In this document: piece by piece, positions 41,333 through 49,982 of the stretch
Layout of the letters: every line of letters starts with the position of its first letter
Numbering within the stretch: the stretch's first letter is position 1
Source: Xanthocytophaga agilis
GTDB lineage: Bacteria; Bacteroidota; Bacteroidia; Cytophagales; 172606-1
Length of the DNA: 64,000 nucleotides
Reading direction: 5' to 3'
Assembly (NCBI RefSeq): GCF_030068605.1
Contig: NZ_JASJOU010000009.1
Span: forward strand, 62,001-126,000
The notes under the pieces: generated by a model
The model's database searches: none
What the model was told of the DNA's origin: nothing
Seen by the model: only the letters and a program-made list of their open reading frames with translations
Made by a program: the position numbers and the translations under genes

Positions 41333-42415
41333 TTATCTCTTATGTTCCTTTAAAAGGATATACAAAAACACGGGGGCTCCCAGCAAAGCTGTCAGAATAC
41401 CAATGGACAACTCGGCTGGAGCGACAATGGTACGGGCAGTTAAATCAGCCAGCGTCAATACAATAGCTCCCAACAAAGCAGACCCTGGTAATACCAGACG
41501 ATGATTGGCACCAACCAGTAATCGGATCATATGTGGCACAACCAATCCTACAAAACCAATAAGGCCAGCCATGGCAACAGATACCCCTACTCCAAGTGTA
41601 CAAAAGAGAATCACCTGACGTTTCAAACTGGCAGCATTGATTCCCAGATGTTCGGCCTGACTTTCACCTAGTGAAAAGGCATTTAAGGCCTTACCCAATC
41701 TGGGCAGACCAAATAAGGTTATACAAACAAAAGGCAACAACACCCATACTACAGGCCAGTTTGCCCCTCCCAGGCTACCCAAGCTCCAGAAAGTAATGGT
41801 TCGTAGCTGTGCATCATTGGCCAGATAAATTAACAGACCTGTTAGTGCTCCTGTCAGCGCATTGACAGCAATACCAGCCAGAAGCATAGTGGAGATATGT
41901 ATTTTACCTCCAGATCTCGAGATTTGATACACAAGAATGGTTGCCAAACAAGCACCCACAAAGGCAAATGCGGATAGGGCATATAATCCTACCCAGCCGG
42001 ACAAATCACTAAGAATTTTTAGTTCTAAAACAATTGCAGACACCGCAAACAAGGAAGCACCTGAGGAAATTCCGATAAGGCCAGGGTCTGCTAATGGATT
42101 TCTGAATAACCCCTGCATAGCGGCACCAGTAATCCCCAATACTGCACCAATCATTACACCTAGCAATACTCTTGGTAATCTTATGACAGTCAGAATCAGT
42201 TGTTGTTGTTCCTCAAAATGCTGATTGGCTATACCCAACTGATTCAGAAATATGTAGTACAACTCAGATAAAGAAATCTTTACCGCACCTACACAAGCCG
42301 ATATACAGGCAGAAACAACCAATCCAACAACCAATAATGTGAGAATTACTGATTGTTGAAAAGGCTTTCTTATCTGTATAAGGTTTGTGGCAGGCTTTTC
42401 GGCAGTAATGCTCAT
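41333..42415 (-). CDS. hmuU: Heme ABC transporter permease (FecCD family)
   Basis: A 360-residue permease with about ten membrane helices. Family signatures are RLPRVLLGVMIGAVLGITGAAMQGLFRNPLADPGLIGISSGA and the C-terminal GLIGFVGLVVPHMIRLLVGANHRLVLPGSALLGA. The protein works as a homodimer, with HmuV at the cytoplasmic face and HmuT docking from the periplasm. Its ATG overlaps the hmuT stop by 4 bp (ATGA at 42412-42415), which indicates translational coupling. Length is slightly over the usual 330-350 because of a polar N-terminal stretch before helix one. Confidence 0.95.
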   Translation of the reverse strand: MSITAEKPATNLIQIRKPFQQSVILTLLVVGLVVSACISACVGAVKISLSELYYIFLNQLGIANQHFEEQQQLILTVIRLPRVLLGVMIGAVLGITGAAMQGLFRNPLADPGLIGISSGASLFAVSAIVLELKILSDLSGWVGLYALSAFAFVGACLATILVYQISRSGGKIHISTMLLAGIAVNALTGALTGLLIYLANDAQLRTITFWSLGSLGGANWPVVWVLLPFVCITLFGLPRLGKALNAFSLGESQAEHLGINAASLKRQVILFCTLGVGVSVAMAGLIGFVGLVVPHMIRLLVGANHRLVLPGSALLGAIVLTLADLTARTIVAPAELSIGILTALLGAPVFLYILLKEHKR

Positions 42416-43263
42416 GGTGTAATTTGTGTCATTTTAGTATTCAGCTCTAAAACTGCCTGTCCTGCTCTTGGGCTAAATCCTGTTAAGAACTGCCCATCCA
42501 TCTGCCAGATGCGTTTGTGTTTACCTGCATTGGTTTGAGCAATTCCTGGTACTTTCAGTAGTCCATCTATACCTCCTAAGCTTTCCAGGCCACTATCAAA
42601 TAATAAAATGGCATCCGGATTAGCAGCTACCAGCGCTTCTGCTGTTAGTGGTTTGAAGTTTTCAAAATCATTGGTCGCATTTTGCCCACCAGCCAGTTCA
42701 ATCATTGTTTTGGGTGCTGTGCGTAAACCAGCCACCAGCATAGTACCAGTACCACGTGCATAGATAAAGAGAACTTTAGGAGCCTTGGCAGGTTTCTTTA
42801 CCTTTGCCAATGGTTCGTCAATCTTCTTAATCAAGGCAACAGCCTTCTGTTTCTGATTAAAATATTCAGCTACTCCCTGAATCAGTTTTTTGGCTCCATC
42901 AATTGAGTAGTCATATTCAAATAGAATCGTTTTTATTCCTGCAGACTGAAACTGTCCAACCAGTTCGGGCTTAATATCAATTGGTTTTCCATCCTTATCT
43001 TTGATCCCCACGATTAGTGTAGGTTGTAAAGCCAGCACAGCTTCTGCTCCTATAGTACGATTATGACCTACTTTCGGCTTCTTTTGCATTTCTGCAGGAT
43101 AGTTACTAGTGATATCTGTTCCTACAATCTGATTTTGTAGCCCCAGTTCACATAAAATCTCTGTCACAGCACCATTCAGGGATACAATTTTCTGTTGTGC
43201 CCATGTTGCAGAACCCATCAACAGAGTTGTAACTACCAGCAAACATTGAACTATTTTTTTCAT
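42412..43263 (-). CDS. hmuT: Hemin ABC transporter substrate-binding protein
   Basis: A 283-residue periplasmic binding protein with signal peptide (1-22, TWA-Q), of the HmuT/BtuF class III helical-hinge type. Key stretches are IVSLNGAVTEILCELGLQNQIVGTD, VGHNRTIGAEAVLALQPTLIVG and the C-terminal GLDGLLKVPGIAQ-like segment. It takes heme from the receptor and presents it to HmuUV. The gene is preceded by a 233-bp gap after hmuY, in which I found no convincing promoter, so it is probably read from upstream. It overlaps hmuU by 4 bp. Confidence 0.94.
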   Translation of the reverse strand: MKKIVQCLLVVTTLLMGSATWAQQKIVSLNGAVTEILCELGLQNQIVGTDITSNYPAEMQKKPKVGHNRTIGAEAVLALQPTLIVGIKDKDGKPIDIKPELVGQFQSAGIKTILFEYDYSIDGAKKLIQGVAEYFNQKQKAVALIKKIDEPLAKVKKPAKAPKVLFIYARGTGTMLVAGLRTAPKTMIELAGGQNATNDFENFKPLTAEALVAANPDAILLFDSGLESLGGIDGLLKVPGIAQTNAGKHKRIWQMDGQFLTGFSPRAGQAVLELNTKMTQITP

Positions 43264-43496
43264 ACGGTATAAATGGGAAGTGTTGATTCTTTCAGGCTTT
43301 AAGACCTATGTTCAGTTCCAGATCTTTTATAGACACGACCTTAGTATATAAAAGAAAAACAGGTATAATCTCAGTGAGCTTAACTTGTTTACTAGCTTTT
43401 GATATGAAGAAAACCTATATCTATTAACCAAACAATTTGATGTCTTTGGAAGCTCTCCTGAAACGCAAGGTATCAGAAGAATAAGTTACCAATACC

Positions 43497-44099
43497 TTAT
43501 TCCAATGTCTTAGTACCATTAGGCTGATATACATAGCGGAATGTATAAAAACTGGTTTCATCAGCTTTAGTAGCATCAGGTGATGCAGGTGCTCCTTTAT
43601 AATAGCTTAGGATCTCCACCTTAGCATATTTGCCATCTGCGGTCTTGATAAGTAAGAACTTACCAGCAATAGGAGTAACAATATGAGTTGTTTGATCATA
43701 ACTATACCAACTCTTACCAGAAGAAAGCACTAATCCTGCTTGACTATCCTGTTTGAAAGTAACAGTATCAGAAACAGAAGCAATTTCATCAAATACACCT
43801 GTTTGTAAACTAGCAGCAGCACTACCAGGACCACTTACTCCAGAATTAAAGATAATCCCTGTCCTTTTGAAGGCGATATCCCATTTATTAGTAGCAGAAT
43901 CTGCCCGAGAAATAGTATCTCCTTTTGCAAAACTGAAGAAAGTATAAAGCTTTGTAGATGTAGCATTCAGATCTTTGAAAGTGGTTGCTTCCAGAGGTGT
44001 TGCAGGCGTTGGATCATCATCGTCATTATTACAGGAAGAAAAAATAAGTGAAAAGCTTACCAGTAAAAGAAGTGATGATGCAACAATTGGATTTTTCAT
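43497..44099 (-). CDS. hmuY: HmuY family heme-binding lipoprotein
   Basis: A 200-residue lipoprotein: the signal ends FSSC-N, with Cys22 as lipid anchor followed by an acidic NNDDDD linker, typical for surface export of Bacteroidota lipoproteins. The domain (from about 40) has the HmuY patterns LYTFFSFAKGD, SATNKWDIAFKRTGIIFNSGVSGPGSAAASL and the WYSYDQTTHIVTPIAGKFLLIKTADGKYAKVEILSYYKG strand set. HmuY in Porphyromonas is a surface hemophore that passes heme to the HmuR receptor; the same role is expected with the receptor encoded 490 bp upstream. The heme-coordinating residues cannot be assigned without a structure. Confidence 0.92.
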   Translation of the reverse strand: MKNPIVASSLLLLVSFSLIFSSCNNDDDDPTPATPLEATTFKDLNATSTKLYTFFSFAKGDTISRADSATNKWDIAFKRTGIIFNSGVSGPGSAAASLQTGVFDEIASVSDTVTFKQDSQAGLVLSSGKSWYSYDQTTHIVTPIAGKFLLIKTADGKYAKVEILSYYKGAPASPDATKADETSFYTFRYVYQPNGTKTLE

Positions 44100-44151
44100 A
44101 AAATAAACGAGGTTTGTATGATAAAATATAAATTACTTTAGTGCTTTAGAG

Positions 44152-44553
44152 TTATACAGACAGTGTCTGTTTTTGAAGCATCAGCCAGTTTTCAGCCTCA
44201 GTTACTGTCTTGAAAAAAGTGGTCTGGCAACCCAAAAATTTCTTTATCAGCTTTCGCTGGAAATGTTTTGCATACCCAAGAGTTTCTGTTGTTTCTGCTA
44301 CTATAGCTAATCCAAAGCAGTTAACATGTGTAGGTAATGCATGTGTTTTGAACCATCCGTCCTGGATTTGCAGGGCCAGTCTATCATGTTTCAGATACTG
44401 TTCAGTATAATGAAACAATAATCCAAAAGGCTGTCTCTTGTCAATTAGCATCTGTGATATAGACAGATACCCTTCCGTATCCAGCACTGTTATATTTTTG
44501 CCAAATTCAATCTGAGTAATGGCAGTACGATCATCTTTTGTAATTAAAACCAT
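44152..44553 (-). CDS. Small protein, possibly STAS/SpoIIAA-like
   Basis: A 133-residue soluble protein between the heme receptor and hmuY genes. The order of strands and helices (LDTEGYLSISQMLIDKR, NCFGLAIVAETTETLGYAKHFQRKLIKKF, TFFKTVTEAENWLMLQK) resembles STAS/SEC14-type SpoIIAA-like proteins, especially the final TVTEAENWL with a helix in the place expected. The match is weak and no phosphorylatable Ser is obvious. It is only 35 bp after the receptor stop and 52 bp before hmuY, so it is part of the operon. Its function in heme uptake is not known. Confidence 0.6.
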   Translation of the reverse strand: MVLITKDDRTAITQIEFGKNITVLDTEGYLSISQMLIDKRQPFGLLFHYTEQYLKHDRLALQIQDGWFKTHALPTHVNCFGLAIVAETTETLGYAKHFQRKLIKKFLGCQTTFFKTVTEAENWLMLQKQTLSV

Positions 44554-44588
44554 CTGTATTCGCTGGTTTCGTTTGTTGATTAAATAGT

Positions 44589-46718
44589 TTATTGGTTCTT
44601 CGCTAGTACGAATTGCAAACTTGTGTATACAATCCTTCCAGGAATCGTTGTAATCTGTGCTGTATTCCTAAAATTGAACAGGTTATCAATACCCGCCTGT
44701 ACAGTCAGCATCTTCCGAAATGTTTTAGCCATAGCAATATTCCAGAGCATGTATCCCTTTACATATTCATCACCCTCATTCAAAGCTCCATTGCCATCCG
44801 TATCTGCCAGTCCATATTTGCCTCTGTAAATACCTCTTACACTGCCCGATATCCCTGTGCGGGTATCTTCATAAAAGAACTTGATATTACCAGAATGTCT
44901 TGATCGGTTAAGCAGACCTCCATATTGACTTTTCTTCATTCGGGAAGTTTTCAGGGTTTTAGGATCACGGATATATATTTTGCCTTCGGCAATCTGATTC
45001 AGTACATCCTGATCATAAGCATACAAAAGCTGATAGCCCGCCGATACAGAAAGATGTTTATTCAACTGATATGTCCAATCAGTTTCTATACCCTGCATGA
45101 CAGAACGGGATATATTCTGATAGCCATAGATGTATTGTCCATTTGTTTTTTCAGCAAGAGGATGGGTATTTATCAGATTCTGGATGTTATTCCGGAAAAA
45201 GTTTATGTTCCCCATTACACGTGGGATTGGAGTAATTTTAAATCCGGCATTATACGCCACAGATCGTTCAGCCTTGAGTCGGCCTGTCTGGTTTAGCAAT
45301 GTTGAATCTACCAGGTAGCGTGCGATTTGCCCCAGCGCCTCATAGGTATCAATACCAGCTTTCTGCTCTTCAATCCCGAATACGGAATAACCAACTGTTG
45401 AATTAGTAAAGTTGAGATATACCTGTCTGAAATCAGGAGCCTTAAAACCTGTACCCAATGAGGCACGGAAGGCTAACCAGGGAAGTATTTCATATTGACC
45501 AGATAACTTTGGACTTATCTGTCCACCATATAAGCTATGATGATCAAAACGTCCACCTGCAATTAAAGTCAGATCTTTATTAGCTAGCCATTCATACTGG
45601 AATAACCCATATACTGTTGAAAAATACTTTTTGTTTGTATAGCGCGTTGCAAAAACAGACTCACGTGTCCCCCCTCCGCCAAAAGTAATCGTATGTTTTT
45701 TTACAGGAGAAAACTCAGCAATTACTTCTGGTCGTAAGAATGTTTGTGTAAAGAAAGTTTCGTCATATACAGAATTATCTTTTTCATAGCTGAGTAGCGA
45801 AGATGTGTGGTACCGGGAGGCATATAAGCGGAAGTTTGTCTTAAACCGAGGTGCAAACTTTACTGTCAGTGTAGGATTTATATTCCAATCTGTCACTTTG
45901 CCAGTACCGCTAATTGTATCAGATGCTCCTTCCAAAGAAACGACAGAAGCGGATGTCTGAGATTCTGTAAAATATCTTCCTGAAAGTGAAAGCTTTACTT
46001 TCTCAGAGAAATCATAGGTTAGCTTAGTATTATAGGTATAATTGGTAAAAGGATCTACAGTATTCCCATATTCAGCAGGTGTAAAGTCATATCCACCTGT
46101 ATGATACCGATTAACAAAAGTATATACACCCAGTTTTCTATACCTATAGGAGAAATCACCTGTGAGGTCAATTGTCTCGTTGGTTCCATACCGACCTTTT
46201 AGTGAACCTTTTAGCCCTTCAGGTTTCTCTGTAATTATATTGATAACCCCAGCTAATGCTTCACTACCATACAAACTGGAAGCAGGACCTTTTACAATTT
46301 CAATCTGTTTGATATTACCAACTGCTACTCTGGACAATTCCAATGTACCGGAAGTACGTCCTATCAATGGTTCCCCATCGACTAATATCAATGTATAATC
46401 AGGATCAAACCCTTGTATCTGGATTCCATTGCCATGATTTGTAACAGGCATAAGCCCTGTTTGCTCCTGTAGTACATCATTCAATCGCACAGATCCCATC
46501 TTCTGAATCTGCTTACCAGAAACTACCGTTACAGGCATAGGAAGTGCTCCTAGTTGGCGTTCACTCCGTGTAGCCGTTACCACAATTTCCTGAAGCTGTT
46601 GTATACTATCTATCTTACCTGTTTTCTTTTCTTCAGTTGTTTTTTGTGACTGAGCCCAAGAGGTAGAGATGGCTAACAAACTTCCAAAAAAGAGTAAACA
46701 GAGTCTTGGGCGTTTCAT
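44589..46718 (-). CDS. hmuR: TonB-dependent heme/hemoglobin receptor (HmuR-like)
   Basis: A 709-residue outer-membrane receptor. From the ATG at 46718 it has a signal peptide (MKRPRLCLLFFG, cleavage near SWA-Q), TonB-box-like LQEIVVTATRS, a plug domain (about 45-150; VEIVKGPASSLYGSEALAGVINIITEKP) and a barrel with the typical end of BtuB/HmuR receptors. Unlike the three siderophore receptors it has no regulatory beta-sandwich at the N-terminus. An upstream ATG (46778) is in frame but lies within the promoter. Adjacent hmuY and hmuTUV make heme or hemoglobin the likely ligand. It is the first gene of the cluster and carries the only clear promoter, flanked by Fur-like palindromes. Confidence 0.92.
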   Translation of the reverse strand: MKRPRLCLLFFGSLLAISTSWAQSQKTTEEKKTGKIDSIQQLQEIVVTATRSERQLGALPMPVTVVSGKQIQKMGSVRLNDVLQEQTGLMPVTNHGNGIQIQGFDPDYTLILVDGEPLIGRTSGTLELSRVAVGNIKQIEIVKGPASSLYGSEALAGVINIITEKPEGLKGSLKGRYGTNETIDLTGDFSYRYRKLGVYTFVNRYHTGGYDFTPAEYGNTVDPFTNYTYNTKLTYDFSEKVKLSLSGRYFTESQTSASVVSLEGASDTISGTGKVTDWNINPTLTVKFAPRFKTNFRLYASRYHTSSLLSYEKDNSVYDETFFTQTFLRPEVIAEFSPVKKHTITFGGGGTRESVFATRYTNKKYFSTVYGLFQYEWLANKDLTLIAGGRFDHHSLYGGQISPKLSGQYEILPWLAFRASLGTGFKAPDFRQVYLNFTNSTVGYSVFGIEEQKAGIDTYEALGQIARYLVDSTLLNQTGRLKAERSVAYNAGFKITPIPRVMGNINFFRNNIQNLINTHPLAEKTNGQYIYGYQNISRSVMQGIETDWTYQLNKHLSVSAGYQLLYAYDQDVLNQIAEGKIYIRDPKTLKTSRMKKSQYGGLLNRSRHSGNIKFFYEDTRTGISGSVRGIYRGKYGLADTDGNGALNEGDEYVKGYMLWNIAMAKTFRKMLTVQAGIDNLFNFRNTAQITTIPGRIVYTSLQFVLAKNQ

Positions 46719-46725
46719 ATACTTA

Positions 46726-46778
46726 TTTAGACTAATTCCAAACAGCACAAACTTAGAGATGCCCTCGCATATGTGCAA
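46726..46778 (-). promoter_or_regulatory. Promoter of the heme cluster with downstream Fur-like box
   Basis: On the minus strand TTG (46778-46776), 20-nt spacer, TAAGTTTG (46755-46748; perfect TAnnTTTG). Just downstream, over the expected start of transcription, 46726-46742 is a 17-bp imperfect palindrome (TTTAGACTAATTCCAAA) resembling Fur boxes. It supports the start at 46718 for the receptor gene. Confidence 0.65.
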
Positions 46779-46792
46779 GTTATTTTTAATTA

Positions 46793-46819
46793 TTCTAAAT
46801 AAAGGATACTTATTTAGAA
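46793..46819. promoter_or_regulatory. 27-bp palindrome, second Fur-box candidate
   Basis: TTCTAAATAA (46793-46802) and TTATTTAGAA (46810-46819) are perfect 10-bp arms with a 7-nt spacer. It lies just upstream of the -33 element. The arm TTATTTAGA recurs at 46724-46732 in the downstream box, as expected for two sites of one regulator. Confidence 0.6.
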
Positions 46820-46965
46820 AATCATTTCAGAGGCCAGATGGATGACAATACTGATAATCAGCAATTTTACTTTGGAGGGCTTGTGACAGATAAATAAGTC
46901 TTGTTTAAGATTTCCTTCCAGGTGACTTAGGGAGGGTTGTATAGAAGGAGAGCAATAAAAGAAAT

Positions 46966-47007
46966 CACCTGAAGGATTATCTATTATAATAGATAATCCT
47001 TCAGGTG
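46966..47007 (-). terminator. 42-bp perfect palindrome, terminator of the VWA gene
   Basis: The two 21-bp halves, starting CACCTGAAGG and ending CCTTCAGGTG, are exact complements with no loop. It lies about 90 bp past the stop of the minus-strand VWA gene and a T-rich stretch follows on that strand. The rest of 46820-47098 shows nothing else. Confidence 0.75.
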
Positions 47008-47098
47008 TATAGTGTCCATCAGAAAATAAGAAGATGGTACTAAGAGAATATACCTGTAATCATACTATCTGTACAATACTATAATCACAGATTATCAT

Positions 47099-49183
47099 TT
47101 AATAGGCTCCCATATATTTACGGGTTCCCCATTCGATAGCAGCCAATAACACCAATACAAAAAATAACCATTTCAGATTAATCATTTCCAATGTCTCCTC
47201 TCTACTTTGAACACGTTCTGGTGGAGGGGTAGCAGTAAGCTGTTGTATCAGTTGATTAATCTGATTGGCCTGATAAAACCGACCATTGGTCTGTGCTGCC
47301 AGCTTATGCAATAAGCCATGATCTGCAGTGGTATTTAATGCTTCCAGTTGCTGATCCTTTACAACAAATTCACCACTTACCTGCTCGCTTCTACCTTTCA
47401 GAACAGTAGAAGCTTTGTATCGGTACACACCTTTGGGCAAACTACTTAATTCAAACCGGGAATTTCCTTCTGCAGTAGTAAAAGAATAGGATGAAACTTT
47501 ATCTTCACCATTTGTAAGCTGCAGATCTATTTTCTGGCCATAGATCTGCTCATAAATATCATTGTAAACCTCTGCTTCAAAAACAACAGGATCTGTATCT
47601 AGGAACTCATCTGTAATTGGATATACACGTAATTTACGTTTGTCGTCTTTTGAAGAAAGATATTGTACGGTTTTCCCAATCAATTCATCGACAGAAACTT
47701 GATTTTCTGTAAGATTATACTCTTCCATACGCCATTCCCATAATCCTTCTCCCAGCATGACTGCTGTTTTTTGAGTTGAGTTAGTATTAACTATCCACAA
47801 AGGCTTATTGGTCACTACACTTCCTACACGTTGGTAGAGAATTACATCTGAATTGGGCATGAGATGAAAATCACCAAAAGGAACCGTAACAGGTGGCATT
47901 TTTTGTAATACAGCAGCGTTACTTTCTTCAAATTTGAAAATAGAGAAGTTATTATTAAATGAAGGGAACACCTGGTCAGTCTGAAAACTTCTGGCAACAA
48001 CCTTAACCGTGTTGTTCATATTATTAAACTGCTGAATATTAACCTGACTACCTAGAATATACCACACAGGAACTTTCTGATCCAGAAACTTTTTCACAAT
48101 GTTTATTCCAGCACCCAGATTATCTGGTATCTGATGCAAAATCACGACATCATAACGCGGCTCCTTTGGAGAGCCTTGCCCGGCAATAACAATATCCAGA
48201 TCATAATTGTCATTTTTCTCCAGAGCAGATTTAATAGCTTTGATATCTGGATGTGGAGTTGCTGCAACGAGCAGGATTTTCTCTTTTCCATCAATTACTT
48301 CTATGTAAGCATCCCTAGCGTTATTCTGTAAAGTAAATTCTCCCTGTAAAGGAGCTATCTCTACAACAAAGTGTTGAATACCTTTTACATTTGCTTCAGT
48401 ATAGAAAGTAATCTCCTGAATATCTTTTTCTTTTGTAAAAGAAACTGTTTTGGTAGCCAGGGTTTTGTTGTTCTGTTTCAAATTAACATTTACTACTTTG
48501 CCAGCATATCCGTTGCTATGAATCTCTGCAACAATAGGAAATTTGTTTCCCAGATAGGTAATTTTATTAAAATACAACACTTTAAGATTCACATCTCTGC
48601 GAGGAACTGTGTCTCCAACTGCAATGGGATAGATAGGGAAATTGTAGGATTGGTACTCTGGTGAAATGCCCTGATTATAAATACCATCTGTAAAAAGGAC
48701 AACACCGGCAAGGTTACGGTTTTCATAATTACTCTGAACGGTATTGAGTAACTGGCTCAGATTAGTTGCGGCTTGCGTAAACAGTCCACTATTTAAAGTA
48801 GTAACTTCTGCATTTTTATCCAGCATCTGAACTTCAACATCTACATTACTCTTTTGAAGCTGTCCAGCCAAGTCTTTGATTTGTTGTAACTGCTGATTCA
48901 AAATAGTACTATCTCCTGTAAGCTTAATTGATTCGGAGTTGTCTACGGCAATTACAACAGCTGGTTTTTCATATATATGCATGAACTGCCGAACCAGAGG
49001 ACCCATTAGTAAAAAACACAATATACTTACTACGACAAAGCGACAAACAGCCAATGCCCAGTTTAGTTGTACTCCCCAGATAGGTTTTTTCTGATATAAA
49101 ATAAATGCATAGATAGCACCTACAGCCAGACATACTACTATAAACCAGGGAGATGCGGAAGTTGTAATCTGAAAACGATCCAA
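47099..49183 (-). CDS. Membrane-anchored VWA-like domain protein
   Basis: A 694-residue protein with two N-terminal membrane helices (about 12-30 and 43-62) and one near the C-terminus (LKWLFFVLVLLAAIEWGTRK). Between them lies a von Willebrand A-type domain from about 74 (VVIAVDNSESIKL, a MIDAS-like DxSxS with N inserted; VVLFTDGIYNQG), then a long extracytoplasmic region with beta domains. The layout is that of Bacteroidota VWA/BatA-type membrane proteins, which usually sit near MoxR and DUF58 genes, although none is next to it here. Role in envelope function is presumed. The start is a TTG, as no ATG is in frame near it. It is followed by the 42-bp hairpin. Confidence 0.8.
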   Translation of the reverse strand: MDRFQITTSASPWFIVVCLAVGAIYAFILYQKKPIWGVQLNWALAVCRFVVVSILCFLLMGPLVRQFMHIYEKPAVVIAVDNSESIKLTGDSTILNQQLQQIKDLAGQLQKSNVDVEVQMLDKNAEVTTLNSGLFTQAATNLSQLLNTVQSNYENRNLAGVVLFTDGIYNQGISPEYQSYNFPIYPIAVGDTVPRRDVNLKVLYFNKITYLGNKFPIVAEIHSNGYAGKVVNVNLKQNNKTLATKTVSFTKEKDIQEITFYTEANVKGIQHFVVEIAPLQGEFTLQNNARDAYIEVIDGKEKILLVAATPHPDIKAIKSALEKNDNYDLDIVIAGQGSPKEPRYDVVILHQIPDNLGAGINIVKKFLDQKVPVWYILGSQVNIQQFNNMNNTVKVVARSFQTDQVFPSFNNNFSIFKFEESNAAVLQKMPPVTVPFGDFHLMPNSDVILYQRVGSVVTNKPLWIVNTNSTQKTAVMLGEGLWEWRMEEYNLTENQVSVDELIGKTVQYLSSKDDKRKLRVYPITDEFLDTDPVVFEAEVYNDIYEQIYGQKIDLQLTNGEDKVSSYSFTTAEGNSRFELSSLPKGVYRYKASTVLKGRSEQVSGEFVVKDQQLEALNTTADHGLLHKLAAQTNGRFYQANQINQLIQQLTATPPPERVQSREETLEMINLKWLFFVLVLLAAIEWGTRKYMGAY

Positions 49184-49741
49184 TGGCTCAAAATTTTAGA
49201 ATTCACTGATAACAGGTAGTCTTTGTCAATTCTTTTTACACTTGTTTATTGCTTTACTACCCTTCAGATAAATGACATATTAGGAACTACCTTTTAAAAC
49301 TACTAACTAATTCCTGATAAAATTATTTTCCTAGTCTAAAAAAATCAAAAAACTCTCATACTCAAAGAAACTTTCTATAAACGGAAAGCAGAATATGTAT
49401 CTTACCTTTATATCAAATTGATTGGATTTTGTCTTAATGCAAGATTCACGTTCCAAAACTAATCCTATTGGTTGTGACACATTATGAAATAGTCTAAAGT
49501 ATCTCATTTGTCAACTAATAATATAATGTTCTTAATAGGAATAGATTTTTTGAATATTCTTTTTTGTTTGAATATAGGCAATTCTTCTATCTGTCAATAA
49601 GATAGAATCTTTCACACAAAAAAAGTATGCAAGCATACTAATTATTCAGAAAAAGTACTACTTTTGTCTGGAATAATGATACAATATATATAACTAGTCA
49701 AGGATAAAGGAGAATGAACCTACTGAACTTAGTCGATAAAA
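49184..49741. other. AT-rich intergenic region with a small palindrome
   Basis: Between the VWA gene and the tRNA terminator. It holds a 16-bp near-perfect palindrome at 49624-49639 (AGTATGC-AA-GCATACT), which could be an operator, and the VWA promoter should lie in its left part. I see no gene or RNA in it. Confidence 0.4.
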
Positions 49742-49777
49742 ATAAAAAACCCTCTAAACTTTTAAAGTTAGAGGGTT
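49742..49777 (-). terminator. Terminator of tRNA-Phe
   Basis: AACCCTCTAA (49748-49757) and TTAGAGGGTT (49768-49777), perfect 10-bp stem, followed by TTTTTTATT on the minus strand. It begins 4 bp after the tRNA 3' end. Confidence 0.88.
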
Positions 49778-49781
49778 GGAG

Positions 49782-49854
49782 TGGTGATGGACGGAATCGA
49801 ACCGCCGACACAAGGATTTTCAGTCCTTTGCTCTACCAACTGAGCTACATCACC
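49782..49854 (-). tRNA. tRNA-Phe (GAA)
   Basis: A 73-nt cloverleaf fits without gaps: acceptor GGTGATG/CATCACC, D stem GCTC/GAGC, anticodon stem AAGGA/TCCTT with loop CTGAAAA (anticodon GAA), T stem GGCGG/CCGTC (one G-T) with TTCGATT loop, discriminator A. CCA is not encoded. The gene stands alone, has its own promoter and terminator, and is a possible integration target, although no integrase is nearby. Confidence 0.97.
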
Positions 49855-49868
49855 GCCGAATGAGGATG

Positions 49869-49899
49869 CAAAAGTAGAGGATATTTTTTCAGATGCAAA
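49869..49899 (-). promoter_or_regulatory. Promoter of tRNA-Phe
   Basis: On the minus strand TTTG (49899-49896), 19-nt spacer and TACTTTTG (49876-49869), an exact match to the Bacteroidota consensus, 14 bp before the mature tRNA. Confidence 0.8.
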
Positions 49900-49982
49900 A
49901 CTTTTGTAAATAAATTTTATATTTTTTTTCAGGAAAAAGTACAAAAATCTGACTATCAACAACTTATTTATTTATAATTTTT

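Noticed and set aside
46719-46778. Upstream ATG (46778) for the heme receptor
   Set aside because: The added residues precede a normal signal peptide and the region contains the promoter's -7 box and a Fur-like site.
49768-49962. 64-codon minus-strand ORF over the tRNA
   Set aside because: It covers tRNA-Phe, its terminator stem and its promoter; the cloverleaf is perfect, so this is not a protein gene.
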